From contig JAFGCT010000035.1 in NCBI GenBank assembly GCA_016932505.1, forward strand, positions 1 through 64,000: a stretch of DNA of 64,000 nucleotides, in the 5' to 3' direction. A program made the position numbers and the translations under genes. This document shows, in pieces, positions 9,882-18,719 of this stretch. How positions within the stretch are numbered: the first letter of the stretch is position 1; each line of letters opens with the position of its first letter. The notes beneath the pieces are model-generated. The model saw only the letters and a list, made by a program, of their open reading frames with translations. It did not search any database and was not told the DNA's origin. Origin of the DNA: Candidatus Peregrinibacteria bacterium. Lineage in GTDB: Bacteria > Patescibacteriota > Gracilibacteria > UM-FILTER-43-11.

Positions 9882-10730
9882 ATGCCTACCCAGACAATTC
9901 AATCAAAGGGATTGATGAATATAAATGATATTCTTGATATAACTCATGAGGAAAAATATGAAACGGGAGGTTTTATATTTAAGGAGGGTGAAGAAGACAA
10001 AAATTTCTATCTTGTTATGAATGGGGAGATTGAAATTGCCAAAAAAACCTCAGATGGTAAAGAAAAAGTAATAGCTGAACTTAAGCCCGGTGAGATTCTT
10101 GGTGAAGGCGTTCTTTCCGGCATATTTATTAAACCTACTACAGCAAGAGCGGTAACCGATGTGACTTTACTTACTTTTTCAAAGGAGGATTTTGATAATT
10201 TATTAAAGGAAAATTCTCAGGCGGGTGTTGAATTTTTACTTTCAGTAATTGGCACTGTAAATGACAGACTCAATACTTCAAATATTATGCTTCTTTCGCT
10301 TTTTGAAATAAACAAACTTATGAGTATTTATAGAGATGATATAAATACGCTCTCTAAAGCCTTAATTGATAAGCTGATATTAATAACAAAAAGCAATCAT
10401 GGTGTTTTTATGTTGAAAAATCCTTTTGAAGAAAATTACAGAATAGTTTATTCAACTTCGCCCGATTTAACTACAGAAAGTTTTAAAGATTACGACAAGA
10501 CAAAGTCTCAGATAATTAAAAATACTAATCATCAATATATTTTTGTTGATTTAAAGGGTGTTGGTTTTATAGCTCTTTTAAGGGATAACACAGATCACCT
10601 TTATGAAGATGAAGATTTAAGATTAATGATTTTAATTGCAGATCAAGCCGGAAATGTCATTGAATCTGCTTCACGCAGGGCTTCGGATAAAGCAAGGGAC
10701 GTTTTACATCAAAGAAAAATTGTATTGTAG
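9882..10730 (+). CDS. Cyclic-nucleotide-binding domain protein with C-terminal GAF-like domain
   Basis: 282-aa soluble protein. Residues 20-120 form a cNMP-binding beta-roll (GGFIFKEGEEDKNFYLVMNG, KPGEILGEGVL, TTARAVTDVTLLTFSKEDF). A helical linker follows (about 120-160), then a GAF-like sensor region to about 265 (LIDKLILITKSNHGVFML, FVDLKGVGFIALL, DEDLRLMILIADQAGNVIE). There is no helix-turn-helix, so it is not a CRP-type transcription factor. Its position directly behind pilT suggests it couples a nucleotide second messenger to pilus retraction (inference). The phosphate-binding arginine of canonical CAP sites is not evident; the ligand is unknown. Confidence 0.75.
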   Translation: MPTQTIQSKGLMNINDILDITHEEKYETGGFIFKEGEEDKNFYLVMNGEIEIAKKTSDGKEKVIAELKPGEILGEGVLSGIFIKPTTARAVTDVTLLTFSKEDFDNLLKENSQAGVEFLLSVIGTVNDRLNTSNIMLLSLFEINKLMSIYRDDINTLSKALIDKLILITKSNHGVFMLKNPFEENYRIVYSTSPDLTTESFKDYDKTKSQIIKNTNHQYIFVDLKGVGFIALLRDNTDHLYEDEDLRLMILIADQAGNVIESASRRASDKARDVLHQRKIVL

Positions 10731-10853
10731 GGTAAGGACTAAGAACTAAGTTTGTTTAGCTTAATTTTCCATATTTCTTATTCTTTATTTAATTCGGTTT
10801 GACCCTTTTTTGTTAAACATATAATATAATTAAGAACAAATAATAGAATTCAT

Positions 10854-11567
10854 ATGGTTGCTAAAAAGAAATATAAAAGAGTAATGTTAAAAATCTCTGG
10901 TGAAGTTCTGGGTAATAACGGAGATGGGATAGATTCGAAAGCACTTAATAAGATAGCTCAGGAAATTGTATCGCTTAATAAAGCGGGAATTGAGGTGGTT
11001 ATTGTTAATGGAGGAGGGAATATATGGAGGTATAGAGATACAAAAGAAGCAGGTATAGAAAGGACTACTTCAGATTATATGGGAATGATGGCTACTATTA
11101 TGAATGGTGTTGCTCTTCAGAGTGCTATTGAAAGACATGGAGTTCATTGTAGAGTGGCATCATCTTTAGACTTGCCTCAGATTGCAGAGCCGTATATTCG
11201 CCGTCGTGCTATGAGACATCTTGAAAAGAAAAGAATAGTAATTTGTGCCGGAGGTACAGGTAATCCATATTTTACAACTGACACTGCGGCAGCGTTGCGC
11301 GCAGTTGAACTTGGATGTGAGATACTTTTAAAAGCCACTAATGTAGATGGGGTATATTCATCAGACCCTAATAAGGATAAAAAAGCAAAATTGTATAAAA
11401 ATCTTACTTATATGGATGCAATTTCCAAGGATTTAAAAGTTATGGATCAAACCGCATTTTCTATGTGTAGAGAAAGTGGGATGAAAGTTGTAGTATTTAA
11501 TATGTATAAAAAAGGAAACATTTTGAAGGCTGCTAAGGGTGAAAGTGTTGGAACTCTTGTTTCTTAA
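10854..11567 (+). CDS. pyrH: UMP kinase
   Basis: 237-aa amino-acid-kinase-fold enzyme that converts UMP to UDP. Signature segments are MLKISGEVLG (phosphate loop), IVNGGGNIWR, DYMGMMATIMNG (subunit interface and UMP site) and the C-terminal MDQTAFSMCRE. Two overlapping TATAAT boxes (10820-10825, 10825-10830) and TTGACC (10799-10804) lie upstream. It heads a pyrH-frr pair with a 28-bp gap. Confidence 0.96.
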   Translation: MVAKKKYKRVMLKISGEVLGNNGDGIDSKALNKIAQEIVSLNKAGIEVVIVNGGGNIWRYRDTKEAGIERTTSDYMGMMATIMNGVALQSAIERHGVHCRVASSLDLPQIAEPYIRRRAMRHLEKKRIVICAGGTGNPYFTTDTAAALRAVELGCEILLKATNVDGVYSSDPNKDKKAKLYKNLTYMDAISKDLKVMDQTAFSMCRESGMKVVVFNMYKKGNILKAAKGESVGTLVS

Positions 11568-11595
11568 TAAAAAATTTATTTCATAAATATTTATT

Positions 11596-12153
11596 ATGTC
11601 AGATCAAATTTTAAATGATGCAAAAGGAAAGATGCAAAAGGCATACGATTATATGCATGAGGAATTCGCAAAATTACAAACAGGAAGAGCAAACGCCGCT
11701 TTAGTTGAAAACATTATGGTGGAAAGTTTTGGTACTACAATGCCACTTAAAGGTATTGCAAGTATTTCTATTCCTGAATCAAATCAAATTGCAATTCAAC
11801 CATGGAATAGAGATCAGCTTCCTAATGTAGAGAAGGCTATAACAAATGCAAATTTAGGATTGAACCCAAGTAATGATGGTCTGATGATAAGACTAATTCT
11901 TCCTCCTTTAACTGAAGATCGCAGAAAAGACCTTGTGAAACTTGTACATAAGTACGCTGAGGAATCTAAGATATCTATTCGTAATGCCAGACACGAAGCA
12001 AAAACTCAACTTGAGGCACTTGAGAAAAGCAAAGAGATAAGCGAAGACCAACTAGGTGTTTTCGAAAAAAAGCTTCAAGAAGTAGTAGATGAATATAATA
12101 AGAAAGTTGATGAGGCTTCTAAAAATAAGGAGCAGGATGTTATGACTGTTTAA
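11596..12153 (+). CDS. frr: Ribosome recycling factor
   Basis: 185-aa protein of normal family length that splits post-termination ribosomes with EF-G. Typical features are the N-terminal helix with EFAKLQTGRANAALVENI, the domain II strand region (TTMPLKGIASISIPES), and the long C-terminal helices with RRKDLVKLVHKYAEESKISI. The pyrH-frr order is common in bacteria. Confidence 0.97.
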   Translation: MSDQILNDAKGKMQKAYDYMHEEFAKLQTGRANAALVENIMVESFGTTMPLKGIASISIPESNQIAIQPWNRDQLPNVEKAITNANLGLNPSNDGLMIRLILPPLTEDRRKDLVKLVHKYAEESKISIRNARHEAKTQLEALEKSKEISEDQLGVFEKKLQEVVDEYNKKVDEASKNKEQDVMTV

Positions 12154-12173
12154 GAAAGATTATTGTGATGATT

Positions 12174-12232
12174 GAGATTATTGGGATAGTTGGGAATGTA
12201 ATAAATTGCACACCATTTATCCCAATAACCTC
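12174..12232. terminator. Long hairpin after frr
   Basis: GAGATTATTGGGATA (12174-12188) pairs with TATCCCAATAACCTC (12218-12232) with a single mismatch, and further GGGA/TCCC segments follow up to 12258. There is no clear T tract, so it is either a weak terminator or a folded spacer between frr and rseP. Confidence 0.45.
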
Positions 12233-12268
12233 AAAAATCCCAAGATCTCCAATAATCCCTAATTAATT

Positions 12269-13381
12269 ATGATAATAGTAACAATAATCGCATTTCTCGT
12301 TGTTTTTTCTGTTCTTATCCTCGTACACGAGATTGGACATTTTGTTATGGCAAGAAAAGCAGGTATAAAAGTAGAGGAGTTTGGAATTGGGCTACCCCCA
12401 AAAGCAAAAGTTCTTTTTAAGGATAAACACGGTACAGCCTATACATTAAACTGGATACCGTTTGGAGGATTTGTAAGAATGTATGGTGAGGATAGTTACG
12501 ACCCAAAAATAGTCAAAGATAACAAAAGTTTTGCATCAAAATCAATTCTTAGGCGTACATCGGTAATTGTTGCAGGTGTTGTAATGAATTTTATACTTGC
12601 GTGGGTGATTATTACTATTGGTTTTACTTTTGGAATGAAGCCTTTTCTTGTTACTGATTCTGATTTGGAGGTTGCAGTTGAAAGCGGTATTGTTGAGGTT
12701 CAGGATGTTTTGTATATTCACGAAATCATCCCTGAATCACCAATATCTTCAACGAATTTAAAAGAAGGTGATTTAATCCTTGAGATTAATGGTGATGCCG
12801 TTACTGGTTCAACTGATTTATCTTCAATGTTTTCAGCTAATCAGATGGTGGGTTTAAAGGCAATTGTTGATGGTGAGGAGCAAGTGATAAATGTAAATAC
12901 TAACGATAACGCAAAGCTTGGTTTTACATTATCAAATGAGCAGGTGGTCGTAGATGTAAAAAACATTTCATATCCAATTTATCAAGCACCTTATGAAGCG
13001 ATTAAGGAAGTTGGAAGACTTTCCGTTCTTACTGTTCAGATGCTTGGAGATGTAATTGTGAGTTTAGTTGCTAAATTTACTGTACCTGAAAATGTTGCGG
13101 GGCCGGTTGGCATAGCAAAAATGACTCATTACTTTGTTCAGCAGGGGCTTATGGCCGTGTTACAATTTACTGCACTTATATCCATATCACTTGGAGTAAT
13201 AAATATCATGCCTTTTCCTGCTTTGGATGGCGGTCGTTTTCTTTTTATAGTATTTGAGGCTATTACGAGAAAAAAACCAAGTGCTAAATGGGAAGCATTA
13301 ATTCATTCTACCGGATTTGTTTTGCTTATGGGATTGATTTTTATTATTACTTGGAATGATATATTGAATTTGTTTAAGTAA
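12269..13381 (+). CDS. rseP: Site-2 protease RseP-like membrane metalloprotease
   Basis: 370-aa polytopic membrane protease. The first transmembrane helix carries the zinc motif HEIGHF (about residues 20-25). One PDZ domain follows (about 150-215, with PESPISSTNLKEGDLILEIN), and the third zinc ligand sits in INIMPFPALDGGRF near residue 315. About four transmembrane segments. It cleaves transmembrane anti-sigma factors or signal-peptide remnants in known homologues. In many bacteria uppS, cdsA and dxr lie between frr and rseP; here they are absent and the genes are separated only by a hairpin-rich 115-bp spacer. Confidence 0.93.
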   Translation: MIIVTIIAFLVVFSVLILVHEIGHFVMARKAGIKVEEFGIGLPPKAKVLFKDKHGTAYTLNWIPFGGFVRMYGEDSYDPKIVKDNKSFASKSILRRTSVIVAGVVMNFILAWVIITIGFTFGMKPFLVTDSDLEVAVESGIVEVQDVLYIHEIIPESPISSTNLKEGDLILEINGDAVTGSTDLSSMFSANQMVGLKAIVDGEEQVINVNTNDNAKLGFTLSNEQVVVDVKNISYPIYQAPYEAIKEVGRLSVLTVQMLGDVIVSLVAKFTVPENVAGPVGIAKMTHYFVQQGLMAVLQFTALISISLGVINIMPFPALDGGRFLFIVFEAITRKKPSAKWEALIHSTGFVLLMGLIFIITWNDILNLFK

Positions 13382-13385
13382 CAGT

Positions 13386-13462
13386 TATCATTTATCACTT
13401 ATCATTTATCACTTATCATTTATCACTTATCATTTATCAATTATCATTTAACATTTATCATT
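13386..13462. repeat. 14-bp tandem repeat upstream of dnaA
   Basis: About 5.5 copies of TATCATTTATCACT, equal to alternating TTATCAT and TTATCAC heptamers, run from 13386 to 13462. A TTATCCAAA lies nearby at about 13494. The following 200 bp to dnaA are AT-rich. The position in front of dnaA and the similarity of TTATCAC to half of a DnaA box make this a possible origin element, but degenerate copies of similar sequence also occur at 24756-24784 away from dnaA. Confidence 0.75.
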
Positions 13463-13664
13463 TTTTTTAAGGTTTAATAAATTGTTTATCTTTATCCAAA
13501 ATGACGAATCTCACATGTTAAATGATAATTGTATTCTTACGTCAATCTAAATACTCTTTTAAATTGATGAGAAATCGTTTAGTATAAGTTTCTCCAAAAA
13601 AAATAAATATATCATCTCGCACTGGACAAAACTCTATTTTTTTATTTTTCGAAGTTCTTAAATT

Positions 13665-15077
13665 ATGAACCTTAAAGATCTCTGGGTCTCAATCATAAAG
13701 AAATTATCTGAAGAGTTGGATAGGGCTCAGATTATTACATGGTTTAAGAATACGGCTGCGCTTTCTTTTGAAGATGGTATTTTGGTTATAGGTTTACCTA
13801 CTCCTTTTTACTCAAATTGGCATATGACTCATTTTGCCAAAATGACATTTAAAGCAGCTCAAAGTGTAGAGCCTAATGTTAAAGAAGTAACATATTCAGT
13901 CGATAATTCACTAAATGATTCAGATTCCCGTACAGTTGATATTCTTAAATATTTCCCCGAGAATCAAGCAAGAAAGCTACCTAACAAAAATGAAAGGGTG
14001 ACTAAAGAAGGAGTTGTTACTAAGATCTTCAATCAAAAATATACCCTTGATAACTTTATTATTGCACCAGAAAACAGACTTGCTCATGCAGCTTGCCAGA
14101 ATGTTGCTAAGTATCCAGGTCAAAACTATAACCCTTTATTTATTTATGGAGGAGTTGGACTAGGAAAGACACATTTATTACAAGGTACTGGTAATGAGAT
14201 TATGAGGAATGACCCAAGTCGATTTGTAGTATATACAACTACTGAAAACTTTGTTAATGAGGTTGTTGGAGCTATTCAGGCAAGAAATATGAACGCAATT
14301 CGTAATAAATACAGAAGGGTTGATTGCTTAATTATTGATGATGTTCAGTTTATAGCTAATAAAGACAGAACGCAGGAAGAATTTTTTCACACTTTTAATG
14401 CACTGTATGAATCTGGAAAGCAGATAATTATTAGTTCAGATAGACCTCCACAGGAATTAAAACTTTTGAACGAAAGACTTATTTCTCGTTTTGAATCAGG
14501 AATGACTGTTGATGTAAAAATGCCTGATTATGAAACAAGACTCGCTATTTTGCATAATAAATGTCAGGAAGCGCAGGTTTTCATTAATTCTGATGTGCTT
14601 GAATTTATTGCATTTAATGTAACAAGTTCAGTTCGCTCCCTAGAGGGTGTTTTAAAAAGAGCGATTGCTAGATATGAGCTTGAAAGAACTTCACCAACAA
14701 TAAAAGCCATTGCAGAAATGCTTCGTGAAACAAAGAATGAAGTTAAGATGATTGGTTTTACAACTCAGGATCCGGCACCAAGATGTGCGGTTACAATTGA
14801 TTCACTTATAGATTCGGTCTCCAGTTATTTTTCAGTTCCAAAAAGCGAAGTTGTCGGCACATCACGTGCACGTGAATGTATGGTTCCTCGTCAGGTTATT
14901 ATGTATCTGGCAAAAACTAAGTTAAGAATGTCACTTTCTAAAATAGGGGATTTACTTGGCAACAGAAACCACACAACCGTTATGCATTCAGTTAACAGAA
15001 TTAATGACCAATTAAAAAACGATCGACAGCTATTGCGCGATATGAATGCAATTACTAAAGAAGTTGGAATACATTAA
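13665..15077 (+). CDS. dnaA: Chromosomal replication initiator DnaA
   Basis: 470-aa initiator ATPase. The domain I-like N-terminus is about residues 1-85, the linker is short and the AAA+ core starts near 125. Walker A is GGVGLGKTH at about 162-170, Walker B LIIDDVQF at about 222-229, the sensor region ISSDRPPQEL, and the arginine finger region NERLISRFESG. The C-terminal domain IV carries the DnaA signature GNRNHTTVMHSV near 432. dnaN does not follow, unlike in many bacteria, and recF lies 33 kb away. The bidirectional hairpin at 15125-15151 ends the transcript. Confidence 0.97.
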   Translation: MNLKDLWVSIIKKLSEELDRAQIITWFKNTAALSFEDGILVIGLPTPFYSNWHMTHFAKMTFKAAQSVEPNVKEVTYSVDNSLNDSDSRTVDILKYFPENQARKLPNKNERVTKEGVVTKIFNQKYTLDNFIIAPENRLAHAACQNVAKYPGQNYNPLFIYGGVGLGKTHLLQGTGNEIMRNDPSRFVVYTTTENFVNEVVGAIQARNMNAIRNKYRRVDCLIIDDVQFIANKDRTQEEFFHTFNALYESGKQIIISSDRPPQELKLLNERLISRFESGMTVDVKMPDYETRLAILHNKCQEAQVFINSDVLEFIAFNVTSSVRSLEGVLKRAIARYELERTSPTIKAIAEMLRETKNEVKMIGFTTQDPAPRCAVTIDSLIDSVSSYFSVPKSEVVGTSRARECMVPRQVIMYLAKTKLRMSLSKIGDLLGNRNHTTVMHSVNRINDQLKNDRQLLRDMNAITKEVGIH

Positions 15078-15120
15078 GATTTGTGATTTGTGAATCTTGA
15101 TTTGAGATTTTTCTTTTAAT

Positions 15121-15151
15121 AAAAAATCCCGAAGATATTTCTTACGGGATT
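15121..15151. terminator. Convergent terminator between dnaA and the zinc-ribbon gene
   Basis: AATCCCG (15125-15131) pairs with CGGGATT (15145-15151). On the minus strand the stem is followed by six T, giving a classical intrinsic terminator for the minus gene. It can also serve dnaA. GATTTGAGATTT and AAATCTCAAATTC flank it as an outer inverted repeat. Confidence 0.7.
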
Positions 15152-15187
15152 AGTTTGTAAATTTATAAATTACAAATCTCAAATTCA

Positions 15188-15538
15188 TTAGTATCTGCAG
15201 AACGTTTCAATAAAAGAGCCACAGAAGTGTTTTAGTTCATCCTTGATGGCTTTTACCTCCCATTCTGTAATTCCTTCTTCTACAACGTTGTCGTGCATAA
15301 TTTGAGAACTTCTGTTATATGTTTTAGCTGCATCAGTTGTGTTTTTTTCAATCTGTGCAGAAAGAGTCATTTCTGCGTTGCATTTATGACAATTAACATC
15401 AAACAGGCATTCGTTATCTACAATATCGTTTATACGAATATTATGTGGAAGTATCTGCGAGTTGCATTGAGGGCAGTTTAATGTTTGTGAAATCTGTGTA
15501 TAGATTTCGTGTATGTCATGATGGTTCAAATTTTTCAT
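15188..15538 (-). CDS. Small zinc-ribbon protein
   Basis: About 116 aa from the ATG chosen here (MKNLNHHDIHE). The longer frame to 15592 would start with TTG, and a TATAAT box on the minus strand sits at about 15571-15566, so the upstream residues are unlikely to be translated. Two CxxC pairs, LNCPQCNSQILP and NCHKCNAEM, form a zinc ribbon. The rest is acidic and helical with no recognisable catalytic motif. Function unknown; the position next to dnaA is not informative. Confidence 0.6.
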   Translation of the reverse strand: MKNLNHHDIHEIYTQISQTLNCPQCNSQILPHNIRINDIVDNECLFDVNCHKCNAEMTLSAQIEKNTTDAAKTYNRSSQIMHDNVVEEGITEWEVKAIKDELKHFCGSFIETFCRY

Positions 15539-15652
15539 TTTATTTTTTTTGTGAAATCCCTCCATTATAGCAGAAATATAATGAAAAATCAATACGCATA
15601 AGGTATAATCATGTAATGATGTGATGACGAAATGACGAATTATGTCATATCG

Positions 15653-16231
15653 TTATTTATTACTTTTTTCAATTTTCTCCATTTTTGCCGGATTCCATTT
15701 ACTTATAGGATTAGATTTACCCCTTTCTTGTCCTTTCCGCTTTTTATTTGTGGTATATATCTGACCATCGACTTTAACTTTTACATACCCACTTGGGTGA
15801 TGACCTTCAATTGTACCTGTAAGAATCCTTCCAATTCCTGGTCTATTTATAAACTCATTTGTTGTTACCCTTGTACCAATTACATCTAACCCTTTTTCTA
15901 AAATTATTTTAGCTCTATTTTGATTTAAATAATGTTTTGGCGTTATTTGATTAAGAGGCGTTACGCCTGTTTTTTTGCAGTATTCCATGTATATTTTCTG
16001 AGCATCACTTACGGTATTTATACATTTATCATAAGCATTCCTTACTTCATTTTTAAAAGGCACTCTACCTTTATTTAAGGACATTATTGTTTTTACCTTT
16101 TTACGTATTTCTTCAAGTTGATCAGATGTGATAATGGTTTCGTTTTGCTTAGCTACCTCTAAAATCTCAGCATCAATTTCCGAGTCATTTGGTAATTCGA
16201 ATTCTATTGTCTTTGGAATAATCGAAGCCAT
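15653..16231 (-). CDS. Hypothetical protein with C-terminal beta-rich segment
   Basis: 192 aa from the internal ATG (MASIIPKTIEF), which I prefer to the upstream TTG at 16240. The N-terminal half is helical and charged (SDQLEEIRKKVKTIM). The C-terminal part (about 115-165: IGTRVTTNEFINRPGIGRI, TGTIEGHHPSGYVKVKVDG) resembles a small SH3/KOW-like barrel and is followed by a very basic tail. Nucleic-acid binding is possible but unproven. No family recognised. Confidence 0.6.
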   Translation of the reverse strand: MASIIPKTIEFELPNDSEIDAEILEVAKQNETIITSDQLEEIRKKVKTIMSLNKGRVPFKNEVRNAYDKCINTVSDAQKIYMEYCKKTGVTPLNQITPKHYLNQNRAKIILEKGLDVIGTRVTTNEFINRPGIGRILTGTIEGHHPSGYVKVKVDGQIYTTNKKRKGQERGKSNPISKWNPAKMEKIEKSNK

Positions 16232-16342
16232 ACAAAACAATTTTTAAAAAGGATATTATAATATCATATAATACAACTTGTGATAAATTACTTTAAATAG
16301 AAAGATAAAACCTACTAAATCAGTTAATTCAATATTAAACTC

Positions 16343-17614
16343 TTAATTCTCAAAAACCATTCCTTTTACCAATGTCATAACCGGCCAGCCTTTAAGCACC
16401 TTTCCATTAAAAGGTGAGTTTTTGCCTTTAGAAACAAAAAGGGATGTGCTTACTTTTTCATCAGTTTCAATATCCAAAACTGTAATATCAGCTTGGAATC
16501 CAGTTTGAAGCCGTCCAACTGGGAGGTTTGCAAGTTTGGCTGGTTTAATAGTCATTAGTCCTATAACGTCTACCAATTCCATTCCTTGTTTAAAATGTAA
16601 TTCGGTTATAGTAGCAGGCACAGAAATCTCAAGCCCAGAAAAACCAAAAGCAGAAGAAGCTAGATCATGATTCTTATCAATAGCGGTGTGTGGTGCGTGA
16701 TCGGTTACTATGCAGTCCAATGTACCGTCTTTAAGTCCTCCTATAACAGCTAATCTGTCTTCCTCGGTACGAAGTGGGGGGTTAACCTTTGCTTGTGAGC
16801 CTTGGACTAATACTTCGTCTTCTGTGAATGTAATGTGATGTGGTGTTGCGTCTGCTGTAATCAATGCGGATTCCATTTTAGCTTTACGTATTAAATCGAC
16901 TGATTCTTTTGTGCTAAGGTGAGTAAAATGAGCTCTAGCGCCGGTTTTTAAAGCAAGGCGAATTCCACGTTCTACTGCTTTCCATTCTTTTTCATTTGGC
17001 TGACCTTCTACATTTAATTGTTCGCTAACTTTACCTTTGTTTATAAGGCCATTGGGAGCTATAGACATTATTTCGGGATGAGTCATTACTATAAGGTCAA
17101 ACTGCTTTGCTTTTTCGTATGCTTTTTCCAATAGGCCTTCGTCATCTATATCAAATCCATCATCCGTAATGAATTTAATGCCAAACCTAGGATATCTGAT
17201 TATATCAGCAAGTTCTTCGCCCATTAATTTTTTTGTAATTGCTCCCACTATTTGAACATTTATTCTGGCATCTTGAATTAACTTTAAATATCTGTCGATA
17301 TTTTCCATACAATCTAACTTTGGGCTTGTGTTAGGCATACAGAAAACAGTTGTAATTCCGCCATTGCGAGCAGCTCTTGTACCTGTTTCTATTGTTTCTT
17401 TATCCGCCTGATCCATGTCCCTTAAATGAACGTGCAAATCGATGACACCCGGAATCACCAATTTACCTGTGACGTCTATAACGTTCATTCCCATTTCTGG
17501 TTCAATTTTTCCTATCGCTGATATTTTATCGTCTTCAATCAAAATATCCGTGACTTCATCGCGTTTTGTTTCAGGGTCAATTATTCGGCCGTTTTTTAAT
17601 AGTATTTTACTCAT
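16343..17614 (-). CDS. pyrC: Dihydroorotase
   Basis: 423-aa amidohydrolase that cyclises carbamoyl-aspartate to dihydroorotate. Metal ligands are visible in DLHVHLRD (about 59-66), the MTHPEI and HFTHLSTKESV histidines, and DHAPH (about 304-308). TPHHI and FCMPNTSP are typical of the long type I dihydroorotases. It lies immediately downstream of pyrB on the same strand with a 67-bp gap, giving the order pyrB-pyrC. Confidence 0.95.
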   Translation of the reverse strand: MSKILLKNGRIIDPETKRDEVTDILIEDDKISAIGKIEPEMGMNVIDVTGKLVIPGVIDLHVHLRDMDQADKETIETGTRAARNGGITTVFCMPNTSPKLDCMENIDRYLKLIQDARINVQIVGAITKKLMGEELADIIRYPRFGIKFITDDGFDIDDEGLLEKAYEKAKQFDLIVMTHPEIMSIAPNGLINKGKVSEQLNVEGQPNEKEWKAVERGIRLALKTGARAHFTHLSTKESVDLIRKAKMESALITADATPHHITFTEDEVLVQGSQAKVNPPLRTEEDRLAVIGGLKDGTLDCIVTDHAPHTAIDKNHDLASSAFGFSGLEISVPATITELHFKQGMELVDVIGLMTIKPAKLANLPVGRLQTGFQADITVLDIETDEKVSTSLFVSKGKNSPFNGKVLKGWPVMTLVKGMVFEN

Positions 17615-17681
17615 TATTTGTGTATTGCGATGTGCGTAGTGTGATGTGCGTAAAAAGCATTACGCAAGACGCAAATCGAAT
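17615..17681. repeat. Simple-sequence spacer between pyrB and pyrC
   Basis: Reiterated TGTGCGTA / ATTGCGATGTGCGTAG-like words fill the 67-bp gap. The same GCGTATTGCG vocabulary appears at 63944-63990, at the edge of the window upstream of the CYTH gene. Confidence 0.5.
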
Positions 17682-18596
17682 TTATTTGTAATAGTTTTTA
17701 GATAAATTCTTAAGTAATGCCATTCTCATGTAAACTCCATTTTCAACTTGCCTAAAGCAAGCGGATTGTATCATGTCGTCTACTTCCGGAGTGATTTCAT
17801 CTACCCGAGGAAGGGGATGAAGTATGCGAAGAGATTCTTTTCCAAGCTTTACCGTTTCCGGTGTCATTATGTAGGAACCCTTCAATTTTACATATTCTGC
17901 TTCACTCTCAAATCTTTCCTGTTGGATTCTTGTCATATATACAACGTCTATTTCTGGCATTTTGGCATCCAGATCGTTTGTTTCTTCGAATTCAATACCT
18001 TTATCTTTAAGCATTTGAATGTATTTTTCCGGTACTCTAAGTTCATTCGGACTTATATAAATGACTTTTTTTGGATTATATAAGCAAAGTATATAAGTAA
18101 GGCTATGAACAGTTCGTCCATACTTTAGGTCTCCAATAAATGCGATAGTTTTTCCGTCTATTCCACCGACTTCACGCTTAATTGTATAAATATCCAATAG
18201 AGATTGAGTTGGGTGTTGGTTCGGGCCGTCACCAGCGTTAAGGAAAGGTTTATCTGTATAATTTATAGCTTCCTCAGCTGCGCCTGAGGTGGGATGGCGC
18301 ATTACAATTATATCGGCATATTTATCTACAACTCTAATTGTATCCGCCAGGGTTTCACCTTTAGTTACTGAAGAGGTTTTTGGATCAGCTATGGTAATTA
18401 CAGATGAGCCAAGTCGGTGGGCAGCTGTTTCAAATGAAAGTCTCGTTCTTGTTGATGGCTCAAGGAATACCGTTGCTACAACCTTTCCTTTTAAATCTTC
18501 TGTGTTTTTCCCTCTAAGTCTTTCGGCTTCTTCCATAAAAAAATCAACTTCTTCGCGTGTAAGATTCGCGGAAGTTGTAAGTTGAGTACGTTCCAT
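17682..18596 (-). CDS. pyrB: Aspartate carbamoyltransferase, catalytic chain
   Basis: 304-aa transcarbamoylase that joins carbamoyl phosphate to aspartate. The carbamoyl-phosphate motif is STRTRLSFE (about residues 52-60); HPTQSLLDIYT and LHPLPRVDEI are the other family signatures. No pyrI regulatory chain is seen in the window. It is the first gene of pyrB-pyrC, and upstream it diverges from obg. Confidence 0.95.
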   Translation of the reverse strand: MERTQLTTSANLTREEVDFFMEEAERLRGKNTEDLKGKVVATVFLEPSTRTRLSFETAAHRLGSSVITIADPKTSSVTKGETLADTIRVVDKYADIIVMRHPTSGAAEEAINYTDKPFLNAGDGPNQHPTQSLLDIYTIKREVGGIDGKTIAFIGDLKYGRTVHSLTYILCLYNPKKVIYISPNELRVPEKYIQMLKDKGIEFEETNDLDAKMPEIDVVYMTRIQQERFESEAEYVKLKGSYIMTPETVKLGKESLRILHPLPRVDEITPEVDDMIQSACFRQVENGVYMRMALLKNLSKNYYK

Positions 18597-18719
18597 AGTT
18601 TTGTGATTAGTTTTCTATACTATTGTATTACAATTTTTTAAAATTACAAGATTACAAAATCAACTGGCGTTTTTTGTGTTATATACTACAATGAGTGTAC
18701 TTTTTTAATTTGAATCAAA

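Noticed and set aside
15632-15889. 85-aa plus-strand frame opposite the 195-aa hypothetical gene
   Set aside because: Hydrophobic Phe/Ile/Cys-rich shadow of an AT-rich gene; the minus frame has better amino-acid composition and length.
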